Shown here piece by piece: positions 18,343 through 28,720 of a stretch of DNA of 64,000 nt. The stretch's first letter is position 1. Each line of letters starts with the position of its first letter. The stretch lies in assembly GCF_004151235.1 (NCBI RefSeq), contig NZ_JUIV01000012.1, forward strand, positions 62,001 to 126,000, read 5' to 3'. The notes beneath the pieces were generated by a model. It searched no databases. It had not been told where the DNA came from and worked only from the letters and a program-made list of their open reading frames with translations. This stretch comes from Flavobacterium anhuiense. GTDB taxonomy: Bacteria > Bacteroidota > Bacteroidia > Flavobacteriales > Flavobacteriaceae. The translations under genes and the position numbers were made by a program.

Positions 18343-19257
18343 TTAGTCTCTAATTAATGGCAAAGTTGAACATCTCAATAAACCTTCTTGTTTTGAAATT
18401 TCAGCATACGGAATCTCTTCAACCGTAAAACCATTTTCACGAAGCCAGTTGTTCAATCTTGTAAAATTCTTTTCAGAAACCACTACATTTTCATCAATTG
18501 AAAATACATTCGAAAACATATTATACATTTCATTTCTTTCGATATGGAATAAGTTTTCTTTTCCGAAAAGTTTTACTAGATAAAGATAATCTGCTTCTTC
18601 ACGAAAACCTCTTTTATAGATAATTCCTTTATCTTTTCCAACAGGCTGAAAACAGCAGTCTAAATGCAGAGCATTGTCTCTTGCTTCCAGCTTAGATTTT
18701 ACTAAATCAAACTCCTTTACAATTTTATTAGGAAACAGAGATTTGATGTAATTTACTCCATGCATATTAGTTCTTGCGGTAATGTAATCTTTATAATCGC
18801 TTCCTTTATAAGTTCCTATAAAAATATGATCATTCCAAAGCATAACATCTCCTCCTTCTATATGAACTTCTTCTGGAGGGCGAACCACTTTTAAGGGATC
18901 AATTTGATCAATTACATATTGAATCGCATCCAATTCGCGTTCTCTATCCGGCAGAATGTTAGATTTTACAAAAACATCGTCAATTACAAATCCAATATCA
19001 CGAGCAAAAATCTGATTGTAATTTTCAATCATTTCTGGACGATAAACAGTTACATCATATTTCTGAAAAACAGCATTAAAAGCTTCCATTTCAGCAACCA
19101 TATCTTTTTCCACAGGATAAGTTCCTGCTTTAATATGTTCCAATGATTTAGGGTCATAAGCCTCTTCTATAGTTGGAGTTGGACCATTATGAACAGCAGA
19201 ACCCAGAACTACAGCATGAAGCCGAGACGTTTCGTTCTTTACATTTAATTGCAACAT
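18343..19257 (-). CDS. Arginine-deiminase/amidinotransferase superfamily hydrolase
   Basis: A second pentein-fold enzyme next to ctlX but divergent in sequence. Likely active-site residues are Arg86-Asp87 (FARDIGF), Glu134 and Asp137 (HIEGGDVM), His198 (LHLDCCF) and Cys296 (LLRCSTLP) close to the C-terminus of 304 aa. The motif spacing resembles DDAH and glycine-amidinotransferase relatives. Substrate unknown; a guanidino compound such as arginine or methylarginine is the family expectation. It is first in a two-gene operon with ctlX, with a -7 box 19 nt upstream that abuts the gltA terminator. Confidence 0.8.
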   Translation of the reverse strand: MLQLNVKNETSRLHAVVLGSAVHNGPTPTIEEAYDPKSLEHIKAGTYPVEKDMVAEMEAFNAVFQKYDVTVYRPEMIENYNQIFARDIGFVIDDVFVKSNILPDRERELDAIQYVIDQIDPLKVVRPPEEVHIEGGDVMLWNDHIFIGTYKGSDYKDYITARTNMHGVNYIKSLFPNKIVKEFDLVKSKLEARDNALHLDCCFQPVGKDKGIIYKRGFREEADYLYLVKLFGKENLFHIERNEMYNMFSNVFSIDENVVVSEKNFTRLNNWLRENGFTVEEIPYAEISKQEGLLRCSTLPLIRD

Positions 19258-19276
19258 AACTTTATTATATTTTGAG

Positions 19277-19284
19277 CAAATATA
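19277..19284 (-). promoter_or_regulatory. -7 box for the ADI-superfamily operon
   Basis: Minus-strand TATATTTG fits TAnnTTTG and ends 19 nt before the ATG at 19257. It directly follows the T-run of the gltA terminator, so the two signals share bases. No TTG lies at the expected upstream distance, where the terminator stem sits. Confidence 0.5.
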
Positions 19285-19312
19285 AAAAAAGCTTCACAGT
19301 AAAGTGAAGCTT
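19284..19312 (-). terminator. Terminator of gltA
   Basis: Stem AAGCTTCAC/GTGAAGCTT (19289-19297 with 19304-19312) with a 6-nt loop, followed on the minus strand by seven T (19290-19284). It begins 8 nt after the citrate synthase stop. Confidence 0.85.
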
Positions 19313-19319
19313 TCGTTTT

Positions 19320-20597
19320 TTATTTATTAGACTTAAATTCTCTTAAAGGATGTCCTGTATAAATTTGTCTTGGTCTTCCAATTGGCTCTTTATTTTCACG
19401 CATTTCTTTCCATTGCGCAATCCAACCTGGCAATCTTCCAATAGCAAACATTACAGTAAACATATCAGTTGGAATTCCTAAAGCTCTGTAGATAATTCCA
19501 GAATAGAAGTCAACATTTGGATATAAATTTCTTGATTTGAAGTACTCATCTTCAAGAGCAGCTTTTTCTAATTTTCTTGCAATATCTAAAATTGGATCTT
19601 CAACACCTAAAGTTTCTAATACTTCTGTTGCTGCTTTTTTGATGATTTTAGCTCTTGGGTCAAAGTTTTTGTAAACTCTATGTCCGAATCCCATTAAACG
19701 GAATGGATCATTTTTATCTTTCGCTTTCGCTAAAAACTTATCTGTATCTCCACCGTCTTTGTTAATTTCTTCAAGCATTTCAAGTACCGCTTGGTTTGCT
19801 CCACCGTGAAGTGGTCCCCAAAGTGCAGAAACTCCTGCCGAAACTGAAGCAAATAAACCAGCATGAGAAGAACCTACCATTCTAACTGTAGATGTAGAAC
19901 AGTTTTGTTCGTGATCTGCGTGAAGAATGAATAATTTATCTAACGCATTTACGATTACTGGATTTGCTGCATAAGGTCCTGTAGGCAATTTAAACATTAA
20001 TTGCATAAAGCTTTCTACATAACCTTTTGTATTATCATAGTAATTTAAAGGATAACCCATAGATTTTCTGTAAGTCCATGTAGCAATCACTAAAAATTTT
20101 GCCATTGTTTTACAAATAGCTTCGTACATTTCTTTTTCGTTATCAACGTTAACCGCTTTAGGATTAAAAGCTGTTAAAGCGCTTGTTAAAGCAGATAACA
20201 CTCCCATTGGGTGAGCTGTTTTAGGGAAACCGTCAATGATATTTTTCATTTCTTCGTTTACCAAAGAATGCTTTTTAATACCATTTTCAAAGTCTTCTAA
20301 TTGTGCAGCAGTAGGCAATTCACCAAAAATCAAAAGATATGAGACCTCTAAGAAACTAGCTTTTTCAGCAAGATCTTCGATCGAATATCCTCTGTAACGT
20401 AAAATTCCTTCTTCTCCATCTAGGAAGGTGATTTCACTTGTACAAGATCCTGAATTCTTATAACCTGGATCAAGTGTAATATAACCTGTTAAATCACGTA
20501 ATTTGTTGATATCGATAGCTGATTCGTTTTCACTCCCTGTGATTACTGGAAGCTCAACCTTTTTACCATCTATTTCTAATGTAGCTATTTTTGACAT
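19320..20597 (-). CDS. gltA: Citrate synthase
   Basis: Condenses acetyl-CoA with oxaloacetate, the entry of the TCA cycle. Family motifs: DPGYKNSGSCTSEITFLDG near 44-62, the active-site HADHEQNCST, GPLHGGANQAV and GFGHRVYKNFDPRA, which carries the second catalytic His and substrate Arg. I use the ATG at 20597 (MSKIATLEIDG, 425 aa); the 13 residues ahead of it in the longer frame are not part of the family. It is the type II (hexameric-type) length. It has its own -7 box and is insulated from enolase by a strong terminator. Confidence 0.96.
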   Translation of the reverse strand: MSKIATLEIDGKKVELPVITGSENESAIDINKLRDLTGYITLDPGYKNSGSCTSEITFLDGEEGILRYRGYSIEDLAEKASFLEVSYLLIFGELPTAAQLEDFENGIKKHSLVNEEMKNIIDGFPKTAHPMGVLSALTSALTAFNPKAVNVDNEKEMYEAICKTMAKFLVIATWTYRKSMGYPLNYYDNTKGYVESFMQLMFKLPTGPYAANPVIVNALDKLFILHADHEQNCSTSTVRMVGSSHAGLFASVSAGVSALWGPLHGGANQAVLEMLEEINKDGGDTDKFLAKAKDKNDPFRLMGFGHRVYKNFDPRAKIIKKAATEVLETLGVEDPILDIARKLEKAALEDEYFKSRNLYPNVDFYSGIIYRALGIPTDMFTVMFAIGRLPGWIAQWKEMRENKEPIGRPRQIYTGHPLREFKSNK

Positions 20598-20633
20598 AAT
20601 ATACTGGAAATAATTCTTTAAATAATAATTTAT

Positions 20634-20641
20634 CAAATCTA
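20634..20641 (-). promoter_or_regulatory. -7 box for gltA
   Basis: Minus-strand TAGATTTG matches TAnnTTTG and ends 36 nt before the chosen ATG (20597), which predicts a leader of about 30 nt. It also puts transcription initiation upstream of both candidate starts. No TTG at the right spacing. Confidence 0.45.
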
Positions 20642-20697
20642 ATGAATTTAAGACTAATTAAAAAAAGAATACTGCTATGAATTTGTTAAAAGTCCAA

Positions 20698-20730
20698 AAA
20701 AAAACCATCCGCCGAGGCGGATGGTTTTTT
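20698..20730 (-). terminator. Terminator of eno
   Basis: A GC-rich stem CCATCCGCC/GGCGGATGG (20705-20713 with 20716-20724) is flanked by A and T runs on both sides. It lies 20 nt past the enolase stop on the minus strand; the symmetrical flanks would also allow termination on the plus strand. Confidence 0.92.
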
Positions 20731-20750
20731 CCAATATATAATTTGTAGAA

Positions 20751-22055
<1,305 letters not shown>

Positions 22056-22154
22056 TTATTAATAAATTATATTTTTTTTTCGAAATTATAAAAATATTTA
22101 ATACTATAAACGAGCTTTAGTCATTAAACCCGTTTATTTATTAACTACATCGTT

Positions 22155-23264
22155 TTAGGCTTTGCTACTTTTAATATTCTCTACAAATTGGTCAAACAAA
22201 TATGACGAATCATGTGGGCCAGGGCTAGCCTCTGGGTGATATTGCACAGAAAAGCAATTTTTATTTTTCATTCGCATTCCAGCAACAGTTCCATCGTTTA
22301 AATGTACGTGGGTAATTTCTAATTCTGGATGATTTTCTAATTGCTCTTTTCTAACAGCGAACCCGTGATTTTGAGAAGTTATTTCACCTTTACCTGTAAT
22401 GATGTTTTTAACTGGGTGATTAATTCCTCGGTGTCCGTTAAACATTTTATACGTTTCAACTCCATTTGCCAGACCAATTACTTGGTGTCCCAAACAGATT
22501 CCGAACAAAGGTTTATTATCTGCTAAAATTTCTTTTGCCACCTGAATTGCTCCAAATAAAGGATCTGGATCCCCAGGTCCATTTGACAAGAAATATCCAT
22601 CTGGATTAAACTCCGACATATCTTTATAAGTTGAATCAAAAGGATACACCTTAATGTAACAATCTCTTTTTGCAAGATTTCTCAAGATATTCTTTTTGAT
22701 ACCTAGGTCTAAAGCCGAGATTTTGTAAGTAGCATTTTCGTCACCAAAGAAATATGGTTCTTTAGTAGAAACTTTTGATGCCAACTCTAAACCTTCCATA
22801 TTTGGCACATTAGCCAATTCTTTCTTCAAGTCCTCTATAGAAGTTCCATCTGTACAAATAACAGCATTCATAGCACCGTTATCACGAATGTAACTTACAA
22901 GTGCACGAGTATCAACATCAGAAATACAGATTAAATTTTGTTTAGCAAAATAATCTTCTAAACTTCCAGAAGCATTTTCTCTAGAATAATTAAAACTGAA
23001 GTTTTTACAAACTAAACCGGCAATTTTAATACTATCAGATTCCACTTCAGAATCATTAACACCATAGTTTCCGATATGTGTATTTGTAGCAACCATTATT
23101 TGCCCAAAATAAGAAGGATCAGTAAAAATTTCCTGATACCCAGTCATTCCAGTATTAAAACAAACTTCACCAAAAGTTTTACCGCTAATTCCGATAGATT
23201 TTCCGTGAAAGATTGTTCCGTCACTAAGTAATAAAATGGCGCTTTGTCGTGTTGTGTATTTCAT
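22155..23264 (-). CDS. carA: Carbamoyl-phosphate synthase small (glutaminase) subunit
   Basis: Hydrolyses glutamine and passes ammonia to the large subunit CarB for arginine and pyrimidine synthesis. The N-terminal CPSase small-chain domain spans about 1-150. The class I amidotransferase domain has nucleophile Cys257 (FGICLGHQ) and His343/Glu345 (QYHPEASPGP). Length is 369 aa. carB is not adjacent. A consensus promoter lies at 23337-23367, with a roughly 65-nt leader that can form a short AAAACCT/AGGTTTT hairpin (23299-23317). Confidence 0.96.
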   Translation of the reverse strand: MKYTTRQSAILLLSDGTIFHGKSIGISGKTFGEVCFNTGMTGYQEIFTDPSYFGQIMVATNTHIGNYGVNDSEVESDSIKIAGLVCKNFSFNYSRENASGSLEDYFAKQNLICISDVDTRALVSYIRDNGAMNAVICTDGTSIEDLKKELANVPNMEGLELASKVSTKEPYFFGDENATYKISALDLGIKKNILRNLAKRDCYIKVYPFDSTYKDMSEFNPDGYFLSNGPGDPDPLFGAIQVAKEILADNKPLFGICLGHQVIGLANGVETYKMFNGHRGINHPVKNIITGKGEITSQNHGFAVRKEQLENHPELEITHVHLNDGTVAGMRMKNKNCFSVQYHPEASPGPHDSSYLFDQFVENIKSSKA

Positions 23265-23336
23265 TATTTAATTTGTATTGTTTTTTTAATCAAGTTATAA
23301 AACCTAATCAAGGTTTTAAGTGTAATTAGAATTTTG

Positions 23337-23367
23337 CAAATTTACTTCTTTAAAATAGCCCTTCCAA
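23337..23367 (-). promoter_or_regulatory. Promoter of carA
   Basis: Minus-strand TTG (23367-23365), a 20-nt spacer and TAAATTTG (23344-23337) match the Bacteroidota consensus. It sits between the rplQ terminator and carA, predicting a start near 23330. Confidence 0.75.
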
Positions 23368-23445
23368 GATTTTTTAAAACTTTCACTCATAAAAATAAAA
23401 CCTATCTTTTTAAATAAGTTACATTTCTGCAGTTCCAAAAAAATC

Positions 23446-23481
23446 AAAAAAAAAGGATAAACTAAAAATTAGTTTATCCTT
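23446..23481 (-). terminator. Terminator of the ribosomal S10-spc-alpha operon
   Basis: A 12-bp perfect stem AAGGATAAACTA/TAGTTTATCCTT (23453-23464 with 23470-23481) has a 5-nt loop and is followed on the minus strand by a T-rich run. It lies 28 nt beyond the rplQ stop and closes the long ribosomal transcription unit. Confidence 0.9.
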
Positions 23482-23509
23482 GATTTTTATAGAATGATTA
23501 CTTTCATAA

Positions 23510-24001
23510 TTATTCAGAAGCTTCAGTAGTCGTTTCTGATTCAGCAGCAGGGGCTTCAGGAGCAGCAGTTTCAGCTTTTTTAGCTTTACCACCACGACGG
23601 CTTTTCGCTTTTTTAACTTCTTTTTTACCTCCGTTGTAAAGTTCATTGAAGTCAACAAGTTCGATCATCGCCATATCAGCGTTATCTCCCAAACGATTTC
23701 CAACTTTAATGATACGTGTGTATCCACCTGGACGGTCACCTACTTTAGCAGCAACATCTCTGAACAAATCAGTTACAGCGTATTTGTTACGTAAGTAAGC
23801 AAAAACAATACGACGATTGTGAGTCGTATCCTCTTTTGATTTTGTAATTAAAGGCTCAACAAATTGTTTAAGCGCTTTAGCTTTAGCAACAGTAGTGTTA
23901 ATACGTTTGTGCTCGATAAGAGAACAAGCCATATTAGCCAACATAGCTTTTCTATGTCCAGTCTGTCTGCTTAAGTGGTTGAATTTTTTTCCGTGTCTCA
24001 T
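23510..24001 (-). CDS. rplQ: 50S ribosomal protein L17
   Basis: Large-subunit protein near the exit tunnel. The N-terminus [20 protein letters not shown] is the family signature, and the core ends at about residue 120. The remaining roughly 40 residues form a Lys/Ala/Glu-rich tail ([20 protein letters not shown]), the extended form common in Bacteroidota. It is the last gene of the operon, separated from rpoA by a 62-nt gap that folds into a nested hairpin. Confidence 0.97.
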   Translation of the reverse strand: MRHGKKFNHLSRQTGHRKAMLANMACSLIEHKRINTTVAKAKALKQFVEPLITKSKEDTTHNRRIVFAYLRNKYAVTDLFRDVAAKVGDRPGGYTRIIKVGNRLGDNADMAMIELVDFNELYNGGKKEVKKAKSRRGGKAKKAETAAPEAPAAESETTTEASE

Positions 24002-24017
24002 GACGTGTTTTTTTTAT

Positions 24018-24059
24018 CTTCATCTTGCTACAATCCACCATGGAGAGCAAAATATGAAG
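24018..24059 (-). ncRNA. Nested hairpin between rpoA and rplQ, possible regulatory RNA
   Basis: The minus-strand transcript of the 62-nt gap can pair in three successive steps: CTTCAT/ATGAAG (24059-24054 with 24023-24018), TTGCT/AGCAA (24050-24046 with 24029-24025) and TCCA/TGGA (24044-24041 with 24037-24034), with a 3-nt loop and small internal loops. No T-run follows, so it is not a terminator. It may be an autoregulatory site for an alpha-operon protein or a processing/stability element; the role is unknown. Confidence 0.45.
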
Positions 24060-24063
24060 TAAA

Positions 24064-25056
24064 TTATTCTTTATCTAATTTGTATTTAGCTAAATCCATT
24101 CCGAAAGTTAAATTCTTCACTGCAACAAGTTCATCAAGCTCAGTTAAAGATTTTTTACCAAAATTACGGAATTTCATTAGGTCATTTTTATTGAACGATA
24201 CTAAATCACCAAGTGTATCAACTTCAGCCGCTTTCAAGCAATTTAATGCTCTCACAGATAAATCCATATCAACAAGCTTAGTTTTAAGCAATTGTCTCAT
24301 ATGCAATGACTCTTCATCATACGATTCTGTTTGTGCAATTTCGTCAGCCTCAAGTGTAATTCTTTCGTCAGAGAATAACATGAAATGGTGAATTAAAACT
24401 TTAGCAGCTTCAGTAAGAGCATCTTTAGGATTGATAGATCCATCAGTTTTGATTTCAAAAACTAATTTTTCGTAATCCGTCTTTTGCTCAACACGGAAAT
24501 TTTCGATTGCATATTTTACATTTTTTACCGGAGTAAAAATAGAATCTGTAAAAATCGTTCCAATTGCAGCATTCTGTTTTTTGTTCTCTTCAGCAGGCAC
24601 GTATCCTCTACCTTTTTCGATTGTTAAATCGAAATTCAATTTGATTTTAGAATCCAAGTTACAGATAACAAGGTCTGGATTTAGAACTTGGAAACCTGAA
24701 ATAAATTTCTGAAAATCACCTGCTGTTAATTGATCTTTACCTGAAACAGAAATAGTAACTGATTCATTATCGATATCTTCGATCTGACGCTTGAAACGTA
24801 CTTGTTTTAGATTAAGGATAATTTCGGTAACATCTTCAACAACACCTGAAATAGTAGAAAACTCATGATCTACACCTTCGATACGAACAGATGTAATTGC
24901 ATAACCTTCTAATGCTGAAAGCAAAACTCTTCTAAGTGCATTACCAACTGTCAATCCGTAACCAGGTTCTAAAGGTCTAAATTCAAATTTACCTTCAAAA
25001 TCGGTTGAATCGATCATGATAACTTTATCGGGCTTTTGAAAATTAAATATTGCCAT
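24064..25056 (-). CDS. rpoA: RNA polymerase alpha subunit
   Basis: Scaffold for polymerase assembly and target of activators. The N-terminal dimerisation domain spans about 1-235 ([20 protein letters not shown] at 25-44). A linker with acidic residues leads to the C-terminal domain at about 255-325, with two helix-hairpin-helix motifs ([34 protein letters not shown]). Length 330 aa. It follows rpsD by 21 nt, the normal alpha-operon position. Confidence 0.97.
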   Translation of the reverse strand: MAIFNFQKPDKVIMIDSTDFEGKFEFRPLEPGYGLTVGNALRRVLLSALEGYAITSVRIEGVDHEFSTISGVVEDVTEIILNLKQVRFKRQIEDIDNESVTISVSGKDQLTAGDFQKFISGFQVLNPDLVICNLDSKIKLNFDLTIEKGRGYVPAEENKKQNAAIGTIFTDSIFTPVKNVKYAIENFRVEQKTDYEKLVFEIKTDGSINPKDALTEAAKVLIHHFMLFSDERITLEADEIAQTESYDEESLHMRQLLKTKLVDMDLSVRALNCLKAAEVDTLGDLVSFNKNDLMKFRNFGKKSLTELDELVAVKNLTFGMDLAKYKLDKE

Positions 25057-25077
25057 AAATTTCGACTAAGTCAATTA

Positions 25078-25683
25078 TTATTTGTTGTACAACTCTACGA
25101 TTAATTGTTCTTTAATGTTTTCTGGAATTTGAAGTCTCGCAGGCACAGAAACGAAAGTTCCTTCTTTAAGATCATTGTTCCAAGTAATCCATTCATAAAC
25201 ATGACTTGAATTTGATAAAGAACGTTCGATAGCTTCTAAAGATTTAGATTTTTCACGAACTGCAACTTTATCACCAGGCTTAAGGTGGTAAGAAGGAATA
25301 TTAACAACCTCTCCATTTACAGTAATGTGTCTGTGAGAAACGATTTGACGCGCACCTCTTCTAGATGGAGCAATTCCCATTCTAAAAACAACATTATCTA
25401 ATCTTGCTTCGCATAATTGTAATAAAACTTCACCAGTTACTCCTTTAGTCGCTGATGCTTTTTCGAATAAATTTCTGAATTGTTTTTCTAAAATCCCATA
25501 AGAATATTTAGCTTTTTGCTTTTCCATTAACTGAACAGCGTACTCAGATTTTTTTCCTCTCTTTTTAGCCATCCCGTGTTGTCCAGGTGGGTAATTTCTT
25601 TTTTCGAAAGATTTATCATCTCCGAAGATTGCTTCGCCAAATTTACGAGCGATTTTGGTTTTAGGACCAGTATATCTTGCCAT
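25078..25683 (-). CDS. rpsD: 30S ribosomal protein S4
   Basis: Primary 16S rRNA-binding protein that starts 30S assembly and, in other bacteria, represses its own operon. N-terminal [17 protein letters not shown] and the S4 RNA-binding domain at about 93-155 ([20 protein letters not shown]) are present. Length is 201 aa. It is preceded by a 91-nt gap that folds into a stem-loop (25698-25751), unusual in this tight operon. Confidence 0.97.
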
Positions 25684-25697
25684 TTTAAAAAAATTTT

Positions 25698-25751
25698 AAG
25701 GTAGAAATTATGAATTCAGGTCTAATCCTTCGATAATTTATGTTCTACCTT
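25698..25751 (-). ncRNA. Stem-loop in the rpsK-rpsD gap, candidate S4 control site
   Basis: The minus-strand transcript pairs AAGGTAGAA (25751-25743) with TTCTACCTT (25706-25698), 9 bp closing a loop of 36 nt. Inside, ATTAT/ATAAT and AGG/CCT can pair further. No T-run follows. The position, directly before rpsD, suggests an S4 autoregulatory or mRNA-processing element; this is inference. Confidence 0.4.
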
Positions 25752-25774
25752 GATTATACTATAAAAATAAAAAA

Positions 25775-26158
25775 TTAAACTCTACGTCTTTTTGGAGGAC
25801 GACATCCGTTGTGTGGCATTGGAGTAACATCAATAATTTCAGTAACTTCAATTCCACCGTTATGAATAGAACGGATAGCAGACTCACGTCCGTTACCTGG
25901 TCCTTTTACATAAACTTTCACTTTTTTAAGTCCTGCCTCAAGTGCTACTTTAGTGCAATCTTCTGCTGCCATTTGAGCTGCATAAGGAGTGTTCTTTTTA
26001 GAACCTCTGAAACCCATTTTACCAGCTGAAGACCAAGAGATAACTTCACCTTTCTTATTAGTCAAAGAAATAATAATGTTATTAAAAGTGGCAGAAATAT
26101 GAGCCTCACCCGTTGATTCAACGATAACTTTACGTTTTTTTGCAGTTGCTTTAGCCAT
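25775..26158 (-). CDS. rpsK: 30S ribosomal protein S11
   Basis: Platform protein of the small subunit that contacts mRNA near the E site. The core reads [20 protein letters not shown] and ends [16 protein letters not shown], the invariant S11 tail. At 127 aa it is normal. It starts 8 nt after rpsM. Confidence 0.97.
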   Translation of the reverse strand: MAKATAKKRKVIVESTGEAHISATFNNIIISLTNKKGEVISWSSAGKMGFRGSKKNTPYAAQMAAEDCTKVALEAGLKKVKVYVKGPGNGRESAIRSIHNGGIEVTEIIDVTPMPHNGCRPPKRRRV

Positions 26159-26166
26159 ATTACTTA

Positions 26167-26541
26167 TTATTTAGTTGCTTTTTTCTTGTTAGCAACAGTT
26201 TTTCTTTTACCTTTTCTTGTTCTTGAGTTGTTTTTAGTTCTTTGTCCTCTTAATGGAAGACCAGATCTGTGACGAATTCCTCTGTAACATCCAATATCCA
26301 TTAAACGTTTAATGTTTAAAGAAATTTCAGAACGTAATTCTCCTTCAATTTTGTAAAATGAAACAGCTTCACGAATTGCTCCAATTTCATCATCATTCCA
26401 ATCTTGAACTTTTTTATCTTGGCTAACTTGAGCTTTTTCTAAAATCTCAATAGCTCTACTTTTTCCTAATCCGAAGATATAGGTAAGTGCAATAACACCT
26501 CTTTTGTTTTTTGGGATATCTACCCCTGCTATTCTTGCCAT
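26167..26541 (-). CDS. rpsM: 30S ribosomal protein S13
   Basis: Head protein forming bridges to the large subunit. Begins [19 protein letters not shown], contains [20 protein letters not shown] near residues 93-112, and ends in a lysine-rich tail. Length 124 aa. It follows the short rpmJ gene by 2 nt. Confidence 0.97.
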   Translation of the reverse strand: MARIAGVDIPKNKRGVIALTYIFGLGKSRAIEILEKAQVSQDKKVQDWNDDEIGAIREAVSFYKIEGELRSEISLNIKRLMDIGCYRGIRHRSGLPLRGQRTKNNSRTRKGKRKTVANKKKATK

Positions 26542-26543
26542 AA

Positions 26544-26660
26544 TTATCCTTGTCTTTGTTTAAATCTAGGATTCTTTTTGTTTATTACGTACAGTCTCCC
26601 TTTTCTACGCACGATAATGCACTCGGCACTTCTCTTTTTTACTGATGCTCTAACTTTCAT
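26544..26660 (-). CDS. rpmJ: 50S ribosomal protein L36 (zinc-free form)
   Basis: A 38-codon gene in the 131-nt space between infA and rpsM. It translates as [20 protein letters not shown] followed by [18 protein letters not shown], the L36 sequence. Only one cysteine (Cys14) is present, so the C-x2-C...C...H zinc ligands of the usual form are missing; this is the C-minus, zinc-independent type. Placement infA-rpmJ-rpsM is the standard order. Confidence 0.95.
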
Positions 26661-26672
26661 AGTGAATATCCT

Positions 26673-26888
26673 TTAATATCGATAAGTAATTCTTGCTTTT
26701 GACAAATCGTAAGGACTCATTTCTAGTTTCACTTTATCACCAGGTAATAATTTGATGTAATGCATTCGCATTTTACCAGAAATATGAGCAATTACAATAT
26801 GTCCATTTTCTAACTCTACACGGAACATAGCATTTGACAATGCTTCTATAATTGATCCGTCTTGTTCTATTGCTGATTGTTTTGCCAT
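26673..26888 (-). CDS. infA: Translation initiation factor IF-1
   Basis: Binds the 30S A site during initiation. Single OB (S1-like) domain: [20 protein letters not shown], then [20 protein letters not shown] and a C-terminal ITYRY. At 71 aa it has the standard size. It lies 8 nt after secY. Confidence 0.97.
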   Translation of the reverse strand: MAKQSAIEQDGSIIEALSNAMFRVELENGHIVIAHISGKMRMHYIKLLPGDKVKLEMSPYDLSKARITYRY

Positions 26889-26896
26889 AAATAATA

Positions 26897-28243
26897 TTAA
26901 GCTACTGCTTTTCTATTTTTACCAGTCTTCATTAAACCATCATAATGTTTGTTTAACAAGTATGAATTGATCTGTTGAATAGTATCTATTGCAACACCAA
27001 CCATAATTATTAATGAGGTACCTCCAAAAAACATTGCCCAAGATTGTTGTACATCCATAATACTTACAACAATAGCTGGGAACACAGCAATCAAAGCAAG
27101 GAATAAAGATCCTGGGAAAGTTATTAAAGACATCACTTTATCAAGGAAATCAGAAGTTTCTGCTCCTGGACGAACGCCTGGAATAAAACCACCGCTTCTT
27201 TTTAAATCATCAGCCATTTTGTTAGTAGGAACGGTGATTGCAGTATAAAAGAATGTAAATACAATAATTAAAGTTGCAAAAACAAAATTATACCAGAAAC
27301 CAAACATATTACTAAATGCACCAACAATAGATTGTGATGTATCTGATTTAGACAATCCAGCCACAGCTGCAGGGATAAACATAATTGCCTGAGCAAAAAT
27401 GATTGGCATAACTCCAGAAGCATTAAGCTTTAGAGGAATCCATTGTCTATTACCTCCTGCCAAATCTTGTTCGTAATCTCCAGTTGTAGTACGACGAGCA
27501 TACTGTACTGGGATTTTACGTACTGCCATTGTAAGCAATACACAAGAAATGATAACTAACAGCCACACAATAATTTCAATAACTAATAACATTGGACCTC
27601 CATTGTTATTGGTAACACGAGTTGTAAACTCTTGGATAAAAGCTTGCGGTAAACGAGCTAAAATACCAACCATAATTAACAATGAAATACCATTTCCAAT
27701 ACCTTTATCTGTAATTTTCTCACCAAGCCACATAGCAAAAATTGTACCAGTAACTAAAATGATAACAGACGAGAACAAAAATTCAGGTGAATTAAAGCCT
27801 AGCAAAAATGCATTACTAGGCAATGTTCTGTATAAATTATAGATATAAGTTGGACCTTGAACCAATGTGATAGCGATTGTCAACCAACGAGTGATTTGAT
27901 TAATCTTTTTTCTACCACTTTCCCCATCATTTTGAAGTTTTTGTAAATATGGAATCGCAATTCCCATCAACTGAACAACAATAGACGCAGAAATATAAGG
28001 CATGATACCTAAGGCAAAAACTGAAGCCTTAGAGAAAGCACCCCCGGTGAACATGTCTAGAATAGATCCTAGACCATTTTTAGTTTGTCCCGCTAAACCA
28101 GTCAATTGCGTTGCGTCAATTCCAGGAAGCGTAACGTGTGCTCCAAAACGATATACTAAAAGCAATCCTAAAGTAATTAAGATTCTATTCTTTAGTTCTT
28201 CGATTTTCCAAACATTACTTATTGATTCAATAAATTTCTTCAT
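26897..28243 (-). CDS. secY: Protein translocase channel subunit SecY
   Basis: Central pore of the Sec translocon in the inner membrane, partnered by SecE and SecG. Ten hydrophobic segments are visible over 448 aa, including the plug region after TM1 (LPGIDATQL) and the C5 loop motif [16 protein letters not shown] near 350-365. It starts 13 nt after rplO, the usual spc-operon position. Confidence 0.97.
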   Translation of the reverse strand: MKKFIESISNVWKIEELKNRILITLGLLLVYRFGAHVTLPGIDATQLTGLAGQTKNGLGSILDMFTGGAFSKASVFALGIMPYISASIVVQLMGIAIPYLQKLQNDGESGRKKINQITRWLTIAITLVQGPTYIYNLYRTLPSNAFLLGFNSPEFLFSSVIILVTGTIFAMWLGEKITDKGIGNGISLLIMVGILARLPQAFIQEFTTRVTNNNGGPMLLVIEIIVWLLVIISCVLLTMAVRKIPVQYARRTTTGDYEQDLAGGNRQWIPLKLNASGVMPIIFAQAIMFIPAAVAGLSKSDTSQSIVGAFSNMFGFWYNFVFATLIIVFTFFYTAITVPTNKMADDLKRSGGFIPGVRPGAETSDFLDKVMSLITFPGSLFLALIAVFPAIVVSIMDVQQSWAMFFGGTSLIIMVGVAIDTIQQINSYLLNKHYDGLMKTGKNRKAVA

Positions 28244-28256
28244 CTTAATAGATAAG

Positions 28257-28709
28257 TTATATAGTTACAGCTTCTCCACCAGCAGCCTCAATAGCAGCTT
28301 TTGCAGTAGCAGTAAATTTGTGGGCAGTTACTTTTAATTTTGCTTTCAATTCTCCTCTACCTAAAATCTTAACGATTTCATTTTTAGAAGCTAGACGATT
28401 TGCTACGAAATCTGCCATTGATACAGAATCAGTAATTACACCGTTATCAACTAATAATTGAAGAGTATCTAAATTAACACCTTCGTATTCTTTACGATTG
28501 ATGTTTTTGAAACCAAACTTAGGTACACGTCTTTGAAGTGGCATTTGACCTCCTTCAAAACCAATCTTTTTAGAATAACCAGAACGAGATTTTGCTCCTT
28601 TGTGTCCACGTGCAGCAGTACCACCTTTTCCAGAACCTTCTCCTCTACCTAATCTTTTATTTTGATTGTGTGTAGATCCCTCAGCAGGTTGTAAGTTACT
28701 TAAATTCAT
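28257..28709 (-). CDS. rplO: 50S ribosomal protein L15
   Basis: Late-assembly large-subunit protein. The glycine-rich basic N-terminus (MNLSNLQPAEGSTHNQNKRL, then GRGEGSGKGGTAARGHKG) and the GGQMPLQRRVPKFGF block are the family marks. Length 150 aa. Eleven nt after rpmD. Confidence 0.97.
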   Translation of the reverse strand: MNLSNLQPAEGSTHNQNKRLGRGEGSGKGGTAARGHKGAKSRSGYSKKIGFEGGQMPLQRRVPKFGFKNINRKEYEGVNLDTLQLLVDNGVITDSVSMADFVANRLASKNEIVKILGRGELKAKLKVTAHKFTATAKAAIEAAGGEAVTI

Positions 28710-28720
28710 AACAGTATTTG

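Noticed and set aside
23299..23317. AAAACCT/AGGTTTT hairpin in the carA leader as an attenuator
   Set aside because: It is not followed by a T-run and no leader peptide or alternative pairing is visible.
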